The position numbers were made by a program, and so were the translations under genes. A DNA stretch of 17,500 bases from Chrysomallon squamiferum (taxonomy: Eukaryota > Mollusca > Gastropoda > Neomphalida > Peltospiridae), in assembly GCA_012295275.1 (NCBI GenBank), contig CM022672.1, positions 34,291,173 to 34,308,672 of the forward strand. Reading direction: 5' to 3'. This document shows positions 1 through 7,594 of the stretch, piece after piece; within the stretch, counting starts at the first letter, position 1, and each line of letters starts with the position of its first letter. The notes beneath the pieces were generated by a model. The model ran no database searches, had not been told where the DNA came from, and saw nothing but the letters and a program-made list of their open reading frames with translations.

Positions 1-68
1 TTTGGTAATCATAATCCTCCTCATTAGTTGATCTGCGCTCTTAATCTGCATCTTTATTGCACCCGCCG

Positions 69-371
69 ATGTCAGCACTATCGGCCTTCGGGAAAAAACG
101 TCAACATTCGTTTTCTTCGTTTTTGTTTTACGAGTCCGGCGAGGCATCTGTTAAGAACCACGAAGCACCCACAATGGCTGCTTATCGACAAACCACAAAT
201 TTTCAATTCCGATCGTTTCGAATTGTGGCTAATTTCGCATTAAGTGTCCCATGTCGCGTTATTAAACCGCGCTCGCACACGAGAGAAAAACATCAACAGA
301 TTTATTGCCTTAAAAAAGCGCTAACTCTGGTGATTTTTATCAGCCTTGGAGATTACGTAATGCAACAATAA
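69..371 (+). other. Weak open reading frame of ordinary composition (about 100 codons)
   Basis: An ATG at 69 opens a frame that runs to a TAA at 369-371. A second in-frame ATG at 174 sits in a good eukaryotic start context (ACAATGG) and would leave 65 residues. The translation is not low-complexity, unlike nearly every other frame in the window. It has a basic middle (RVIKPRSHTREK) and a short hydrophobic stretch near its end (LTLVIFISLG). I recognise no domain. A frame of this length is not remarkable by chance in 17.5 kb, and it could equally be untranslated DNA. I do not call it a gene. Confidence 0.12.
353..360. promoter_or_regulatory. TTACGTAA palindrome (PAR-bZIP / E4BP4-type site)
   Basis: A perfect 8-bp TTACGTAA is seen. 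This is the known optimal core for PAR-bZIP and E4BP4/vrille-type transcription factors. An identical site follows at 530-537. That either site is bound in vivo is inference. Confidence 0.25.
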
Positions 372-521
372 GAATAAAACTTTCGTTTTTCACCGCCGAT
401 CACTCAGTCATTAATATCCATGGCGATATACTGTGACGTTAATTTCTGTCTATTTGCTAAATAAAACGTCTAAGAAATTAATATAAAAAAATTATTATTT
501 TGCGCGGTACCGCATAAACTG

Positions 522-537
522 ACGTAAATTTACGTAA
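522..537. promoter_or_regulatory. 14-bp perfect palindrome ACGTAAATTTACGT overlapping a second TTACGTAA
   Basis: Bases 522-535 are a perfect inverted repeat of 7-bp arms with no spacer. Bases 530-537 read TTACGTAA, the second copy of that octamer within 180 bp. A related ACGTAAAT lies about 30 bp further on, near 552. This may be a bZIP-type binding site, but only the sequence pattern supports it. Confidence 0.25.
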
Positions 538-780
538 CCTAAGCTAACTGAACGTAAATGGTGTAAGATTTACAGAAATTTTAAATATTAATGTCAGCTG
601 AAATAAATATGTGAAATTATACTGAATGTATTGTGTGTATTCATGCTAGCAAAATTTCAAACACGTAATATAATTTATTTTACCTTTTACTGAAATTAAA
701 ATGACTTTGAAAAATAACAAAATAGATCGTTATAATCATAAAAGAAGCTGGAAATAATATTTTAATTATTTAAGTTTGAG

Positions 781-1137
781 TGCATTACTGCTACTGCTAC
801 TCTTACTACAATTACCACTACTACTTCTACAGATAATTAACAACAACAATAATAAAAATATATCACACAATTTGATACGCTGTTTTAAAATAAAATAATT
901 TCATAAAAACACAACAAAGATCACACTCGACAGACCCTCACGCAAATATATACACATATATATTTAAATAAATAAAAACATAAAAAAACAACAACATATA
1001 TACACATTTAGAACTGACATACAGTTCGTGAACAATGGTAAAATTAATTATTCCAAAATAAAACCTTATAAAATGTACATTCTCAGTAAGATTTATTGCC
1101 TGAATAGAAAAATAATAAATTCAATATTAAATAATAA

Positions 1138-1168
<31 letters not shown>
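781..1168. repeat. AT-rich stretch ending in AAT/AAG microsatellite
   Basis: 781-840 holds a short degenerate run of ACT-type triplets. 841-1121 is AT-rich with many AATAAA- and ATATAT-like words and nothing gene-like. 1122-1140 is AAT-type, and 1139-1168 is a clean AAG tract, followed by scattered AAG words to about 1198. The AAT tract passes into AAG by single-base changes. Confidence 0.8.
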
Positions 1169-1169
<1 letters not shown>

Positions 1170-1593
1170 TAAAAGAACGAAGAAGAAACAAGAAGACGAA
1201 TTAATTTTTGTGTTTTTAACGACAAGGTTTTTGGATCACATTTTGAGTACGCTCGTTCTCAAACAGATAAGCACAGCAATAAATACAAACACGGTCTATT
1301 ATTTCTTTTAATATTAAGATTTTTATTCACCAGTGTCAAATTACGCTTCCAGTCGCTTTTAAATACGGCACAATATCTCGACGGGACTACAGTACACCAA
1401 TTAACACATCGGAACCCGCCTCATAATTACGTCTGCATTTTACGACCGTTTTCCGAAAAGCTACGACTATAAAAATCTGTTAGAATCTTTGTATCAGCTG
1501 CCGCTTCAAACCAAGAATCTTACACCGTCAGCGACACCAGACACACCAGCAGTAATCAGTAACAACGATAAATAATTGAAACGCGGCAACGGC
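1169..1593. other. Single-copy segment with moderate CpG
   Basis: No repeat is visible apart from the AAG tail at its start. CpG-containing words are common from 1230 onward. A TATA-like box and an initiator-like site occur at 1468-1496 and are listed separately. No open frame of useful length follows downstream. Confidence 0.55.
1468..1498 (+). promoter_or_regulatory. Possible core promoter: TATA box plus initiator
   Basis: TATAAAAA at 1468-1475 matches the TATA consensus (TATAWAWR). An initiator-like TATCAGC lies at 1492-1498, and its A at 1496 is 28 bases downstream of the first T of the box, which is the usual spacing. Against it, TATA-like words are expected by chance in AT-rich DNA. 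No downstream gene is visible, since the ATG at 1618 opens only a few codons. No DPE is seen at the expected offset. Confidence 0.2.
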
Positions 1594-1618
1594 AAAAAAA
1601 AAAAAAAAAAAAAAAAAA
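1594..1618. repeat. Poly-A tract (25 A)
   Basis: An uninterrupted run of 25 A interrupts otherwise CpG-bearing single-copy sequence. It could be a retrotransposon tail, but I see no target-site duplication or element body, so I call it a homopolymer only. Confidence 0.9.
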
Positions 1619-1969
1619 TGTTACGCGGCGTAACGGTACCGTGACTACCGGAGATTTTTATTATCGTAGTACCAGTCTATTTACCTACACAGCGGATTAA
1701 AGTTTAATCCGGGTTGCAGTTTTTCTGACTGTAACAGTCTCAATGGCTTTATGATAATACGTCGTACACGTGAGCGTCTGAAATATTTACGAGCACAAGT
1801 TGATGGCCGTATATGTAGTAATTAAATTTATTTTGTTTAATCGGAAACAGCCGCTATCAAATCCACGCGTTGGCGTTTCTCACGCTATTTTGTTGTCACG
1901 TGATTTGCGGGTCTCAGTTACGTGATTAGAACAACTCAAATCTCTCCTGCGGGTTTACAGTTAAATATA
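1619..1969. other. Single-copy CpG-bearing segment with two E-boxes
   Basis: No repeats are seen here. CACGTG occurs at 1767-1772 and at 1897-1902, the latter as GTCACGTGAT at 1895-1904. A CGGTACCG palindrome lies at 1634-1641. No open frame of interest is present. Confidence 0.5.
1895..1904. promoter_or_regulatory. E-box GTCACGTGAT (bHLH-ZIP type)
   Basis: The CACGTG core has GT and AT flanks that fit the preferred site of USF/MITF-family bHLH-ZIP factors. It is one of six CACGTG cores found by eye in the window. Function is inferred from motif identity only. Confidence 0.25.
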
Positions 1970-2095
1970 ATATGTTTACGTTACAAACAGAGAAAAATAA
2001 ACAATCGTTAGGTTTTGCTATTACTTTCACAACCACTGCTATTATTTCAGTTTCTGTATTATAACCATTACTCCTAAAACAACACAACAAATGCA

Positions 2096-2147
<52 letters not shown>
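2096..2147. repeat. (ACT)n microsatellite, about 17 units
   Basis: This is the cleanest ACT tract in the first part of the degenerate array. It is uninterrupted across the given range. Confidence 0.95.
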
Positions 2148-2422
2148 TGAACATTGTAATTAACACTACAACCACTACAGGCATTACTATTGCTATCATA
2201 ACCGCTACTATTATTTCAGTATCTATAAAACAGCACTAAAACAGCTACTACTACTACTACTAGTACTATACTACTACTATTACTAACATTGTTATTACTA
2301 CTACAGCCAATACTGTCATTACTACTTCTCTGTTACATCTACTACTACAATGTTTTCTGTGATAAGAGAAAATAATAATGGTTCTACTATTACTATTATT
2401 GTTACTACCATTACTACCGCTT

Positions 2423-2464
<42 letters not shown>
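2423..2464. repeat. (ACT)n microsatellite, 14 units
   Basis: An uninterrupted ACT tract embedded in the array. A further clean tract of about nine units lies at 3326-3353. Confidence 0.95.
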
Positions 2465-3480
2465 CAGTAATACTGCTACTGCTACTACTTCTTCTATATT
2501 ATGTTTTCTGTGTTATAACAGTAAAGTAGCAATAGTTTGGTACTACTATTACTACTACTAGTATTACTACTGTTATACTTTCAGAATTTCTATTACTACT
2601 ACCATTATTACTATACTACTACTACTACTACTACTACTATTACTATACTACCACTACTACTATTACAATATGTTTACTATTATAAAAAATATAATAATGG
2701 TTTGATACGACTTTTACAACTGCCACTACTTTTAGAATTTCTATTACTACTACCATTATTACTACTTCTACTACTACTACTACTACTACTACTACTAATG
2801 TTACTACTATATGTGTAATGGGATATAATAGTAAATAATAATGTGCTTGGTATTGCTACTATAAATACTTTTAGAATGACTACTATAGTTATTATTACTA
2901 CTATACTACTACTACTACTTACTCTGCTATTACTACCAATACCTGTTATATTATGTTTACTAAATCCTTTTTTAAATGACTATTACTACTACTAAACTAC
3001 TACTATTACTAATACTTTTACTACTACAACAACTACTACTGGAAAATATTTACTTGTATTTTAACAGAGAAAATAACTATGGTTTGGCATTACAATCACT
3101 ACGACAACGGTTATTGTACTAGTTTTACAATTACTATTACTATTATTAAAACTATTACCAATATTACTTCTTCTACATTACCATTAGTAACTACTACTAG
3201 TAATAATACTAATACTATACTGTAGTATGTTTACTTGTTTCATAACATAGAAAATAATGATTTGCTATTACTGTTACTAAGAAACTGTTATTGTTCTACT
3301 ACTATTACTACTGCTGTTGCTTCTGCTACTACTACTACTACTACTACTACTACAGATACCCTACTTTTATTATTACTACGGCTACTACATGCATTGGTAT
3401 TCCTTTTTCTACTTACATTATAGAAGGCTACCACTACAATTGCCATTACTATAACTACCAAAGTACTAGTAATAGTCTTC

Positions 3481-3817
3481 TAAAACATATTCGAAGAAAT
3501 AAAATAAAAAAATTAAATTTAATAAAATTAGTCATCTAAACTGACACATTGTTTTAAATGTTGAGTTGACGTCACATATTATTTTTTCATTTATTATTAA
3601 CAGTTATTTTTGTTGAGTAATGAATTTATCAATAATTAATGAAATATTATTAACTAACATCAAAATTTGTATAAATCTTTGTTTGCTAAGATCATTCATA
3701 ATCCAAAAATCAAGCTGCGAGAATATTTAACTGAAAAGAGTAAAACAAGAAAAATATAAAATTCTAAATACCCCTGAGTTTAAATCAGTCGAAAAGTCTC
3801 AAATTCATTCTCAGTTA
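3481..3817. other. AT-rich single-copy segment
   Basis: No tandem repeat and no open frame of interest. A full palindromic TGACGTCA lies at 3567-3574. The rest is AT-rich with nothing I recognise. Confidence 0.5.
3567..3574. promoter_or_regulatory. Consensus CRE TGACGTCA
   Basis: The full 8-bp CREB/ATF palindrome is present. A second perfect copy is at 15940-15947. The surrounding sequence is AT-rich and shows no promoter elements, so any function is uncertain. Confidence 0.2.
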
Positions 3818-4080
3818 GAACATATTTATTTATTTATTTATTTAGTTATTTTATTTTTCTTATTTTATTTATTTTATTTTATTTTATTTTATTTTTATTT
3901 CATTTTATTATATTAATTAATTTATTTATTTATTATTTTATTTTATTTAATATTAATTTATTTATCCATTTATTCATTTTATATATATATTTGTTATTTT
4001 GTTATTTATTTATTTATTTTTTTATTTTATTTATTTATGTAATGCTTTATTGATTTTATTATTTTATTATTTTCGTCATC
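3818..4080. repeat. ATTT / ATTTT tetra- and pentanucleotide tract
   Basis: This is an almost pure T/A region. It starts as ATTT repeats (about 3822-3843), becomes ATTTT repeats (about 3845-3910), and returns to interrupted ATTT and ATTTT words to about 4080. An ATATATAT run near 3981 is included. No gene. Confidence 0.9.
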
Positions 4081-4497
4081 AAGTTAAAAAGTTGTTGACA
4101 GACAAGGGACGTTGTATTTAACAATAATTTTGTTATCATAATACAAAGATATATTTATTTATGTATTTCAGTGACCGGGTTTTTATATCTATTAGCCTGT
4201 ATCATCGCTTGCTGAGATTAGATTCACAGTGAACTGAAATCTCGAGATAACCAAGTCTCGCTAATATTCCTAATTTATTCCTCTCCCATAGAGATTGTTA
4301 TCTAGAGTATGGATTAAATAAATAAATATAATTTTTTGTTGTTGTTATTATTGTTTTTGGTCTTGTGTGTCTGTGTACAAATAGGGTGGGGTGGGGTAAG
4401 GAACTTTCAGATTGGGGTAGGGAGTCGTAAAATTGTCAGTTCTGGACAGAGTTAATTTGTAGTTTAATTCTGACGTAATTCATAAATTACAGTATAT
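4081..4497. other. Single-copy segment containing a G-rich element
   Basis: Moderately AT-rich and unique, with no gene. A short inverted repeat TTCAC-A-GTGAA occurs near 4225. The G-run cluster at 4384-4422 is listed separately. Confidence 0.5.
4384..4422 (+). other. G-run cluster, possible G-quadruplex
   Basis: Five G runs are seen: GGG, GGGG and GGGG separated by single T residues at 4384-4396, then GGGG at 4414-4417 and GGG at 4420-4422. The 17-base loop before the fourth run exceeds the classical limit of seven, so this is a non-canonical quadruplex candidate. It stands out because the flanks are AT-rich. Confidence 0.4.
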
Positions 4498-4525
4498 TGT
4501 TGTTGTTGTTATTATTATTATTATG

Positions 4526-4570
<45 letters not shown>

Positions 4571-4674
4571 TTATTATTATCATGGTGATGATCATCATTT
4601 ATTTTGTTATTATTATTATCATCATCATCATCAACATCATTTATTTTGTTGTTATTATTATTATTATTATTATA
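4498..4674. repeat. GTT / ATT / ATC trinucleotide mosaic
   Basis: GTT (4498-4510) passes into ATT (to about 4580), then into ATC words, and the ATC-then-TTATTTTGTT-then-ATT pattern occurs twice (about 4590-4620 and 4620-4674). The internal duplication suggests slippage of a compound block and not only of single triplets. Confidence 0.9.
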
Positions 4675-4860
4675 TTTTTATAAATATATACAGAAAATAT
4701 TGTAGAATTGTGCAATAAACTATAAAAACATTTAATAAATTTAAGAATTTCTGCTCTTACGTTTTTACAGTTTTCACTGTTTAACGGCATTGTTCTGTGT
4801 GTTTCAGTCTGAAGTGTTAGCAACAAACAGACTGTTAGCAATATTACATTCACTCCTCAT
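4675..4860. other. Short unique AT-rich spacer
   Basis: Nothing recognisable. Open frames crossing it on either strand are extended by the neighbouring microsatellites. Confidence 0.5.
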
Positions 4861-4880
4861 TGTGTGTGTGTGTGTGTGTG
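4861..4880. repeat. (GT)10 microsatellite
   Basis: An uninterrupted TG/GT dinucleotide tract. Confidence 0.95.
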
Positions 4881-4980
4881 TTGAATGTAATAGTAGTAGT
4901 GTGTTTAAGATACGTGTGTATATAGTTTGTAGAGTTTGTCTGTTCACGAGAGCACGCGAATTGTGCGTATTGTATTTCAG

Positions 4981-5018
4981 TGTGTGTGTGTGTGTGTGTG
5001 TGCGTCTGTGTGTTTGTG
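4981..5018. repeat. (GT)n microsatellite, interrupted
   Basis: Ten clean TG units are followed by imperfect units (GCGTCTGTGTGTTTGTG). Confidence 0.9.
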
Positions 5019-5086
5019 AGTGAGTATTAGAAGATCAAACAAAATGATAGTTCTCTTTGAATACAATGTTAAAAATAAAATGAGTT

Positions 5087-5087
<1 letters not shown>

Positions 5088-5138
<51 letters not shown>

Positions 5139-5190
5139 TAATAATAACAACAACAACAATGATAATAATTATAATAATACTAATAAAAAT
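5088..5190. repeat. (AAT)n with AAC interruptions
   Basis: A pure AAT tract (written TAA) runs over about 5088-5135, then mixed AAT/AAC triplets to about 5159 and degenerate AAT-like words to 5190. The minus-strand poly-Leu frame here is an artefact of the tract. Confidence 0.95.
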
Positions 5191-5519
5191 CAATAAATTA
5201 ATCTAATAATTTTTAAAATGACGAAATCTTTCTGTGACCTGTCTTAAAACTGATGTCGATAACGAGGCTGACTCCTATGAGTAATATGCAAAATTATAAA
5301 ATTATTTATCCTGAATCGTGCATGAAAAACAATCTTAAAACTGTAATCTGATTCCAGTTAAAATGATTCCAGAGTTAAATAATTTTTTCCACAACACAAA
5401 AAAACAACAACAATTGCATCATTCATTTACATGTTTGTTATGCAACATTTTTATTTTTATTTTTATTTTTTTACAAGTCTATTCCGATCTACCACGGTTT
5501 GATATGAATAATAAATGAC
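5191..5519. other. AT-rich single-copy segment
   Basis: Nothing supportable is seen. A short T-rich TTTTTA run lies near 5449-5472. Confidence 0.5.
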
Positions 5520-5534
5520 TAAAAAGAAAACGAG

Positions 5535-5586
5535 TCGAAGTTTGAAACCAGCTGCTTTACGAAAACTGGTTTTCTTTTACCTTCGA
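5535..5586. other. Imperfect inverted repeat
   Basis: TCGAAG at 5535-5540 pairs with CTTCGA at 5581-5586, and AAACCAG at 5545-5551 pairs with CTGGTTT at 5566-5572. Unequal internal loops of 4 and 8 bases separate the two stems. The stem is too short and interrupted to call a precursor microRNA. Confidence 0.3.
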
Positions 5587-5680
5587 AACGCAGTTAACGA
5601 TACACCGCAGAATATTGAGTTACACGCGCCGAAAACACTTTATAATATTGTAGTAGCTTTCAATTATATTAAACGAGGTT

Positions 5681-5689
5681 AGCCAATCG
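5681..5689 (+). promoter_or_regulatory. CCAAT box (NF-Y type), AGCCAATCG
   Basis: It matches the NF-Y consensus core with flanking purines and a downstream C. It lies about 90 bases upstream of the CTCF-like core, inside the CpG-rich island. The only other strong match by eye is at 11998-12007. Confidence 0.3.
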
Positions 5690-5770
5690 TCAAGAGTGTT
5701 GCTCTGGTCGTAATAATACAGAATCCCGCCACAACGTCACACACCCGCTCTGGCAGACGAACTGCAGAGA

Positions 5771-5784
5771 GCGCCATCTAGGAG
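5771..5784 (-). promoter_or_regulatory. CTCF-like core motif
   Basis: The minus strand reads CTCCTAGATGGCGC. Against the bilaterian CTCF consensus CCASYAGRKGGCGC, 12 of 14 positions fit, including the whole invariant AGRKGGCGC part. CTCF is the zinc-finger insulator protein conserved across most bilaterians. The surrounding CpG-rich single-copy DNA is compatible with such a site. Occupancy is inference. Confidence 0.35.
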
Positions 5785-5951
5785 ACGTTTGTTAGCGCGT
5801 GGTTAATGTTTCCGCTAATGCGGTTCGACAGGCTTTCCGGAGGGAAATCACACTTACGAGCGCCCGTTTCAAAATGGCGCTGCACCGCAGACGAGAAAAA
5901 TACTAATAATAAGTTCAAGGTGTCGGACCCAATCACACCTACAAACTTCAT
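5778..5951 (-). other. Candidate short ORF or first exon with signal-peptide-like start
   Basis: On the minus strand an ATG at 5951-5949, with A at -3, opens 57 codons ending in TAG at 5780-5778. The composition is ordinary and not repeat-derived. Residues 12-19 form a hydrophobic core (LNLLLVFF), followed by SSA and then VQR, which resembles a signal peptide with a cleavage site after residue 22, although an Asp at position 10 is unusual. A GTAAGT at 5857-5852 is a good 5' splice site and would end an exon after 31 codons plus one base (phase 1), a common arrangement for signal-peptide exons. I see no matching downstream exon before 5520 and recognise no family. The frame also overlaps the CTCF-like and YY1-like motifs, which would explain its composition without any coding. 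Confidence 0.18.
5871..5880 (+). promoter_or_regulatory. YY1-like AAAATGGCGC
   Basis: It resembles the YY1 consensus (AANATGGCGGC) with one difference near the end. It is 100 bases from the CTCF-like core in the same CpG-rich island. The ATG it contains opens only ten codons before a stop. Confidence 0.25.
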
Positions 5952-6150
5952 TTTGTACGTTTGTTGCGTTAAATAAGGCGGTCGCGAGGGATCTCTGAAT
6001 GTAAACTGTTTCAATATTTACCACTAATTTTGATTGTTTAGTTTGATAAATCAGACGACCAGAGATTACGTTTTTGTATTAATATTCGTTTAAGTGATAA
6101 TCTAGATAACCCGAGAAAGTTTTATTCTTAATCAAAATTAGGTCATGCTC

Positions 6151-6300
6151 TAAAACTATTAATGAAGATAACGACGACAACAACAGCTACTTCTACAACT
6201 ACAATTACTTCTACAACGCATAACGTAAAAATACTTGCTAAAATTACTAGTTATTACTAAAGCAACTACTACTATAGTTGCTACTAATACCAATAGAATT
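6151..6300. other. Degenerate ACT/AAC-type sequence
   Basis: Scattered CTACAACTAC and ATTACTAC words look like a decayed short ACT/AAC tract in plus orientation. No gene. Confidence 0.5.
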
Positions 6301-6354
6301 AGAAACAAACAAACAAACAAATAAATAGATAGATAATTAAATAAATAAAAAAAA

Positions 6355-6413
<59 letters not shown>

Positions 6414-6450
6414 TAATAAACAGATAAGAAAACAACAACAACAACAAAAA
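6301..6450. repeat. AAAC / AAAT / AAT / AAC tract
   Basis: AAAC (about 6303-6320) passes through AAAT and GATA-like words into a pure AAT tract at 6357-6410, then AAC words at about 6431-6448. The minus-strand poly-Leu frame here is a repeat translation. Confidence 0.92.
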
Positions 6451-6627
6451 TCTAAACAACAATAAATAAAATTTTGGTTACTTAAGAACAAGATTCTTGT
6501 AAGAATAAATCTTACACATTCATATCACCCAGTATCAAGTGACATCGTTTAATTGTAACAACAAATATTAATAAATTATAAATATTTTATTGCGATGTCT
6601 GTTTAACTTTGTAAATAAACGAAAATG

Positions 6628-6648
6628 AAAAAAAAAAAAAAAAAAAAA
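6628..6648. repeat. Poly-A tract (21 A)
   Basis: An uninterrupted homopolymer followed directly by CGCGCG-bearing unique sequence. No element body or target duplication is recognised. Confidence 0.9.
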
Positions 6649-6790
6649 CGCGCGAACTGTGTCGTCACTGACTTCTGCCAGTTTCGCCCGCCAGCTGCAT
6701 TTCCCTTGGTAACAAAGACCAGCAACAGTACTTAAGGTCAAGGTCATTAGTGACTGCAATATATAGTTTAGGATGGTTAAAAAAAAAAGT
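6649..6790. other. Short unique segment
   Basis: GC is slightly higher than the flanks at 6649-6720. Nothing identifiable. Confidence 0.4.
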
Positions 6791-6852
6791 AAATAATAAT
6801 ATTAATAATAATAATAATAATAGTAGTAGTAGTAGTAGTAGTAGTAGTAATA
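6791..6852. repeat. (AAT)n-(AGT)n compound microsatellite
   Basis: AAT-type triplets (6791-6821) change abruptly to AGT triplets (about 6821-6850), differing by one base per unit. Confidence 0.95.
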
Positions 6853-7284
6853 ACGAGATGTAGTTCAATCGTTTCGTGGATTTCGCTGAAGTATAAACAA
6901 TTGCTGAATCAGTCAAGTGAGCTTTTTCCCGTTCTAGTTTACGAAATACTGCGACGTCATATTAAATTATTCCTTAATGCTAGTGGATAAGAGAACAATA
7001 AAACGAATGAACGAATGAATAAATAAATAAAATAAAAAAAGAAATATAATGCAATAAAATAAAATTGTGGGCATACATACGAACAACACAACAACAATAA
7101 TAGCATAAAAAAAAAGAAAACAAATATATATGTATATACAAGCACAGAAACACTAATAATAACAACAAACACATTTAATTTCTTTTATTTAAAATTATGT
7201 ATACATATTTAGTTCATCCATTGTTTAAAATGTTGTAAATATTCAAAATATTGTTAGATTTTTAATACAATATTTCCTTTTGCT
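6853..7284. other. AT-rich single-copy segment
   Basis: It includes a short AAAT-rich run at about 7015-7040 and no supportable gene. The minus-strand frames crossing it are Phe/Leu/Tyr-rich because of the A-rich plus strand. Confidence 0.5.
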
Positions 7285-7385
7285 ATTATTTATTTTTCCT
7301 CGTCTTTTTTTTTTCTTTTTTTTCCTTCTTTATTTTCTCTTTGATTTTGATTTTGATTTTTTATTATTATTTTTTTTTTTTCTGA
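7285..7385. repeat. T-rich tract with a short TTTTGA hexamer run
   Basis: Long T runs with scattered C. A three-copy GATTTT repeat lies at about 7343-7360, and ATT triplets at about 7361-7370. Confidence 0.85.
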
Positions 7386-7594
7386 TTTTTAAAAATTTTC
7401 TGAAGTACTGTTGACATCATGCAGAGAGTTGAAACCAGCATAGATTTTTTGTCGCGACTGAACAATTATTTTTCTCATAAATATTTCAGACAATTTATTG
7501 AAGTTTCATCACACGGTTGGTTGACTTTGCTTGGTGAAATAATACAGCCTGAGATTTCTTGATATAACCGAGTTAACGAAACAATCAACCAATA
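7386..7594. other. Unique flank upstream of the 60-bp minisatellite
   Basis: No gene is seen. TTGGTTGA at 7517-7524 and its perfect inverse TCAACCAA at 7585-7592 lie 60 bp apart, and the second abuts the start of the minisatellite. Confidence 0.5.

Larger units (their letters stand above)
1..780. other. Single-copy AT-rich segment, no supported gene
   Basis: No tandem repeat is visible here. CpG dinucleotides are fairly frequent in the first 300 bases and the composition turns AT-rich from about 370. Two TTACGTAA sites, a 14-bp palindrome and a CGGTACCG palindrome lie within it and are listed separately. The only open frame of ordinary composition is at 69-371. I see no splice-flanked exon or RNA gene. 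Confidence 0.6.
1970..3480. repeat. Degenerate ACT-rich array with a longer underlying unit
   Basis: This is about 1.5 kb dominated by ACT triplets, all in the same orientation on the plus strand. A second sequence recurs between the ACT stretches: a TATGTTTACT-like word, then AACAGAGAAAATAA-like, then ATGGTTTG, then ATTACTACT. Versions start near 1970, 2350, 2499, 2668, 2808, 2946, 3045 and 3222. A 31-base stretch is identical at 2583-2613 and 2734-2764, 151 bp apart. ATTATTTCAGT recurs near 2041 and 2210, about 170 bp apart. The block is therefore better described as a decayed tandem repeat of roughly 140-180 bp carrying embedded ACT microsatellites than as one microsatellite. Open frames inside it are poly-Leu or poly-Tyr artefacts. 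Confidence 0.8.
5520..6150. other. CpG-rich single-copy island with clustered motifs
   Basis: This is the clearest change in composition in the window: GC and CpG rise, repeats are absent, and several eukaryotic regulatory motifs cluster. They are a CCAAT box at 5683, a CTCF-like core at 5771-5784, a YY1-like AAAATGGCGC at 5871-5880 and a second CCAATCA near 5929. A short frame on the minus strand has a signal-peptide-like N-terminus (5778-5951). It could be a promoter, an insulator or enhancer, or the first exon of a gene on the minus strand. Sequence alone does not decide. Confidence 0.45.

Noticed and set aside
5535-5586. Precursor microRNA hairpin
   Set aside because: Stems of 6 and 7 bp with large unequal internal loops are too weak for a precursor microRNA.
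4180-7580. Shared word pattern (GAAATCTCGAGATAACC near 4237 and GATTTCTTGATATAACC near 7553) as a dispersed transposon end
   Set aside because: The similarity is short and gapped, and no matching terminal repeat or duplication was found.
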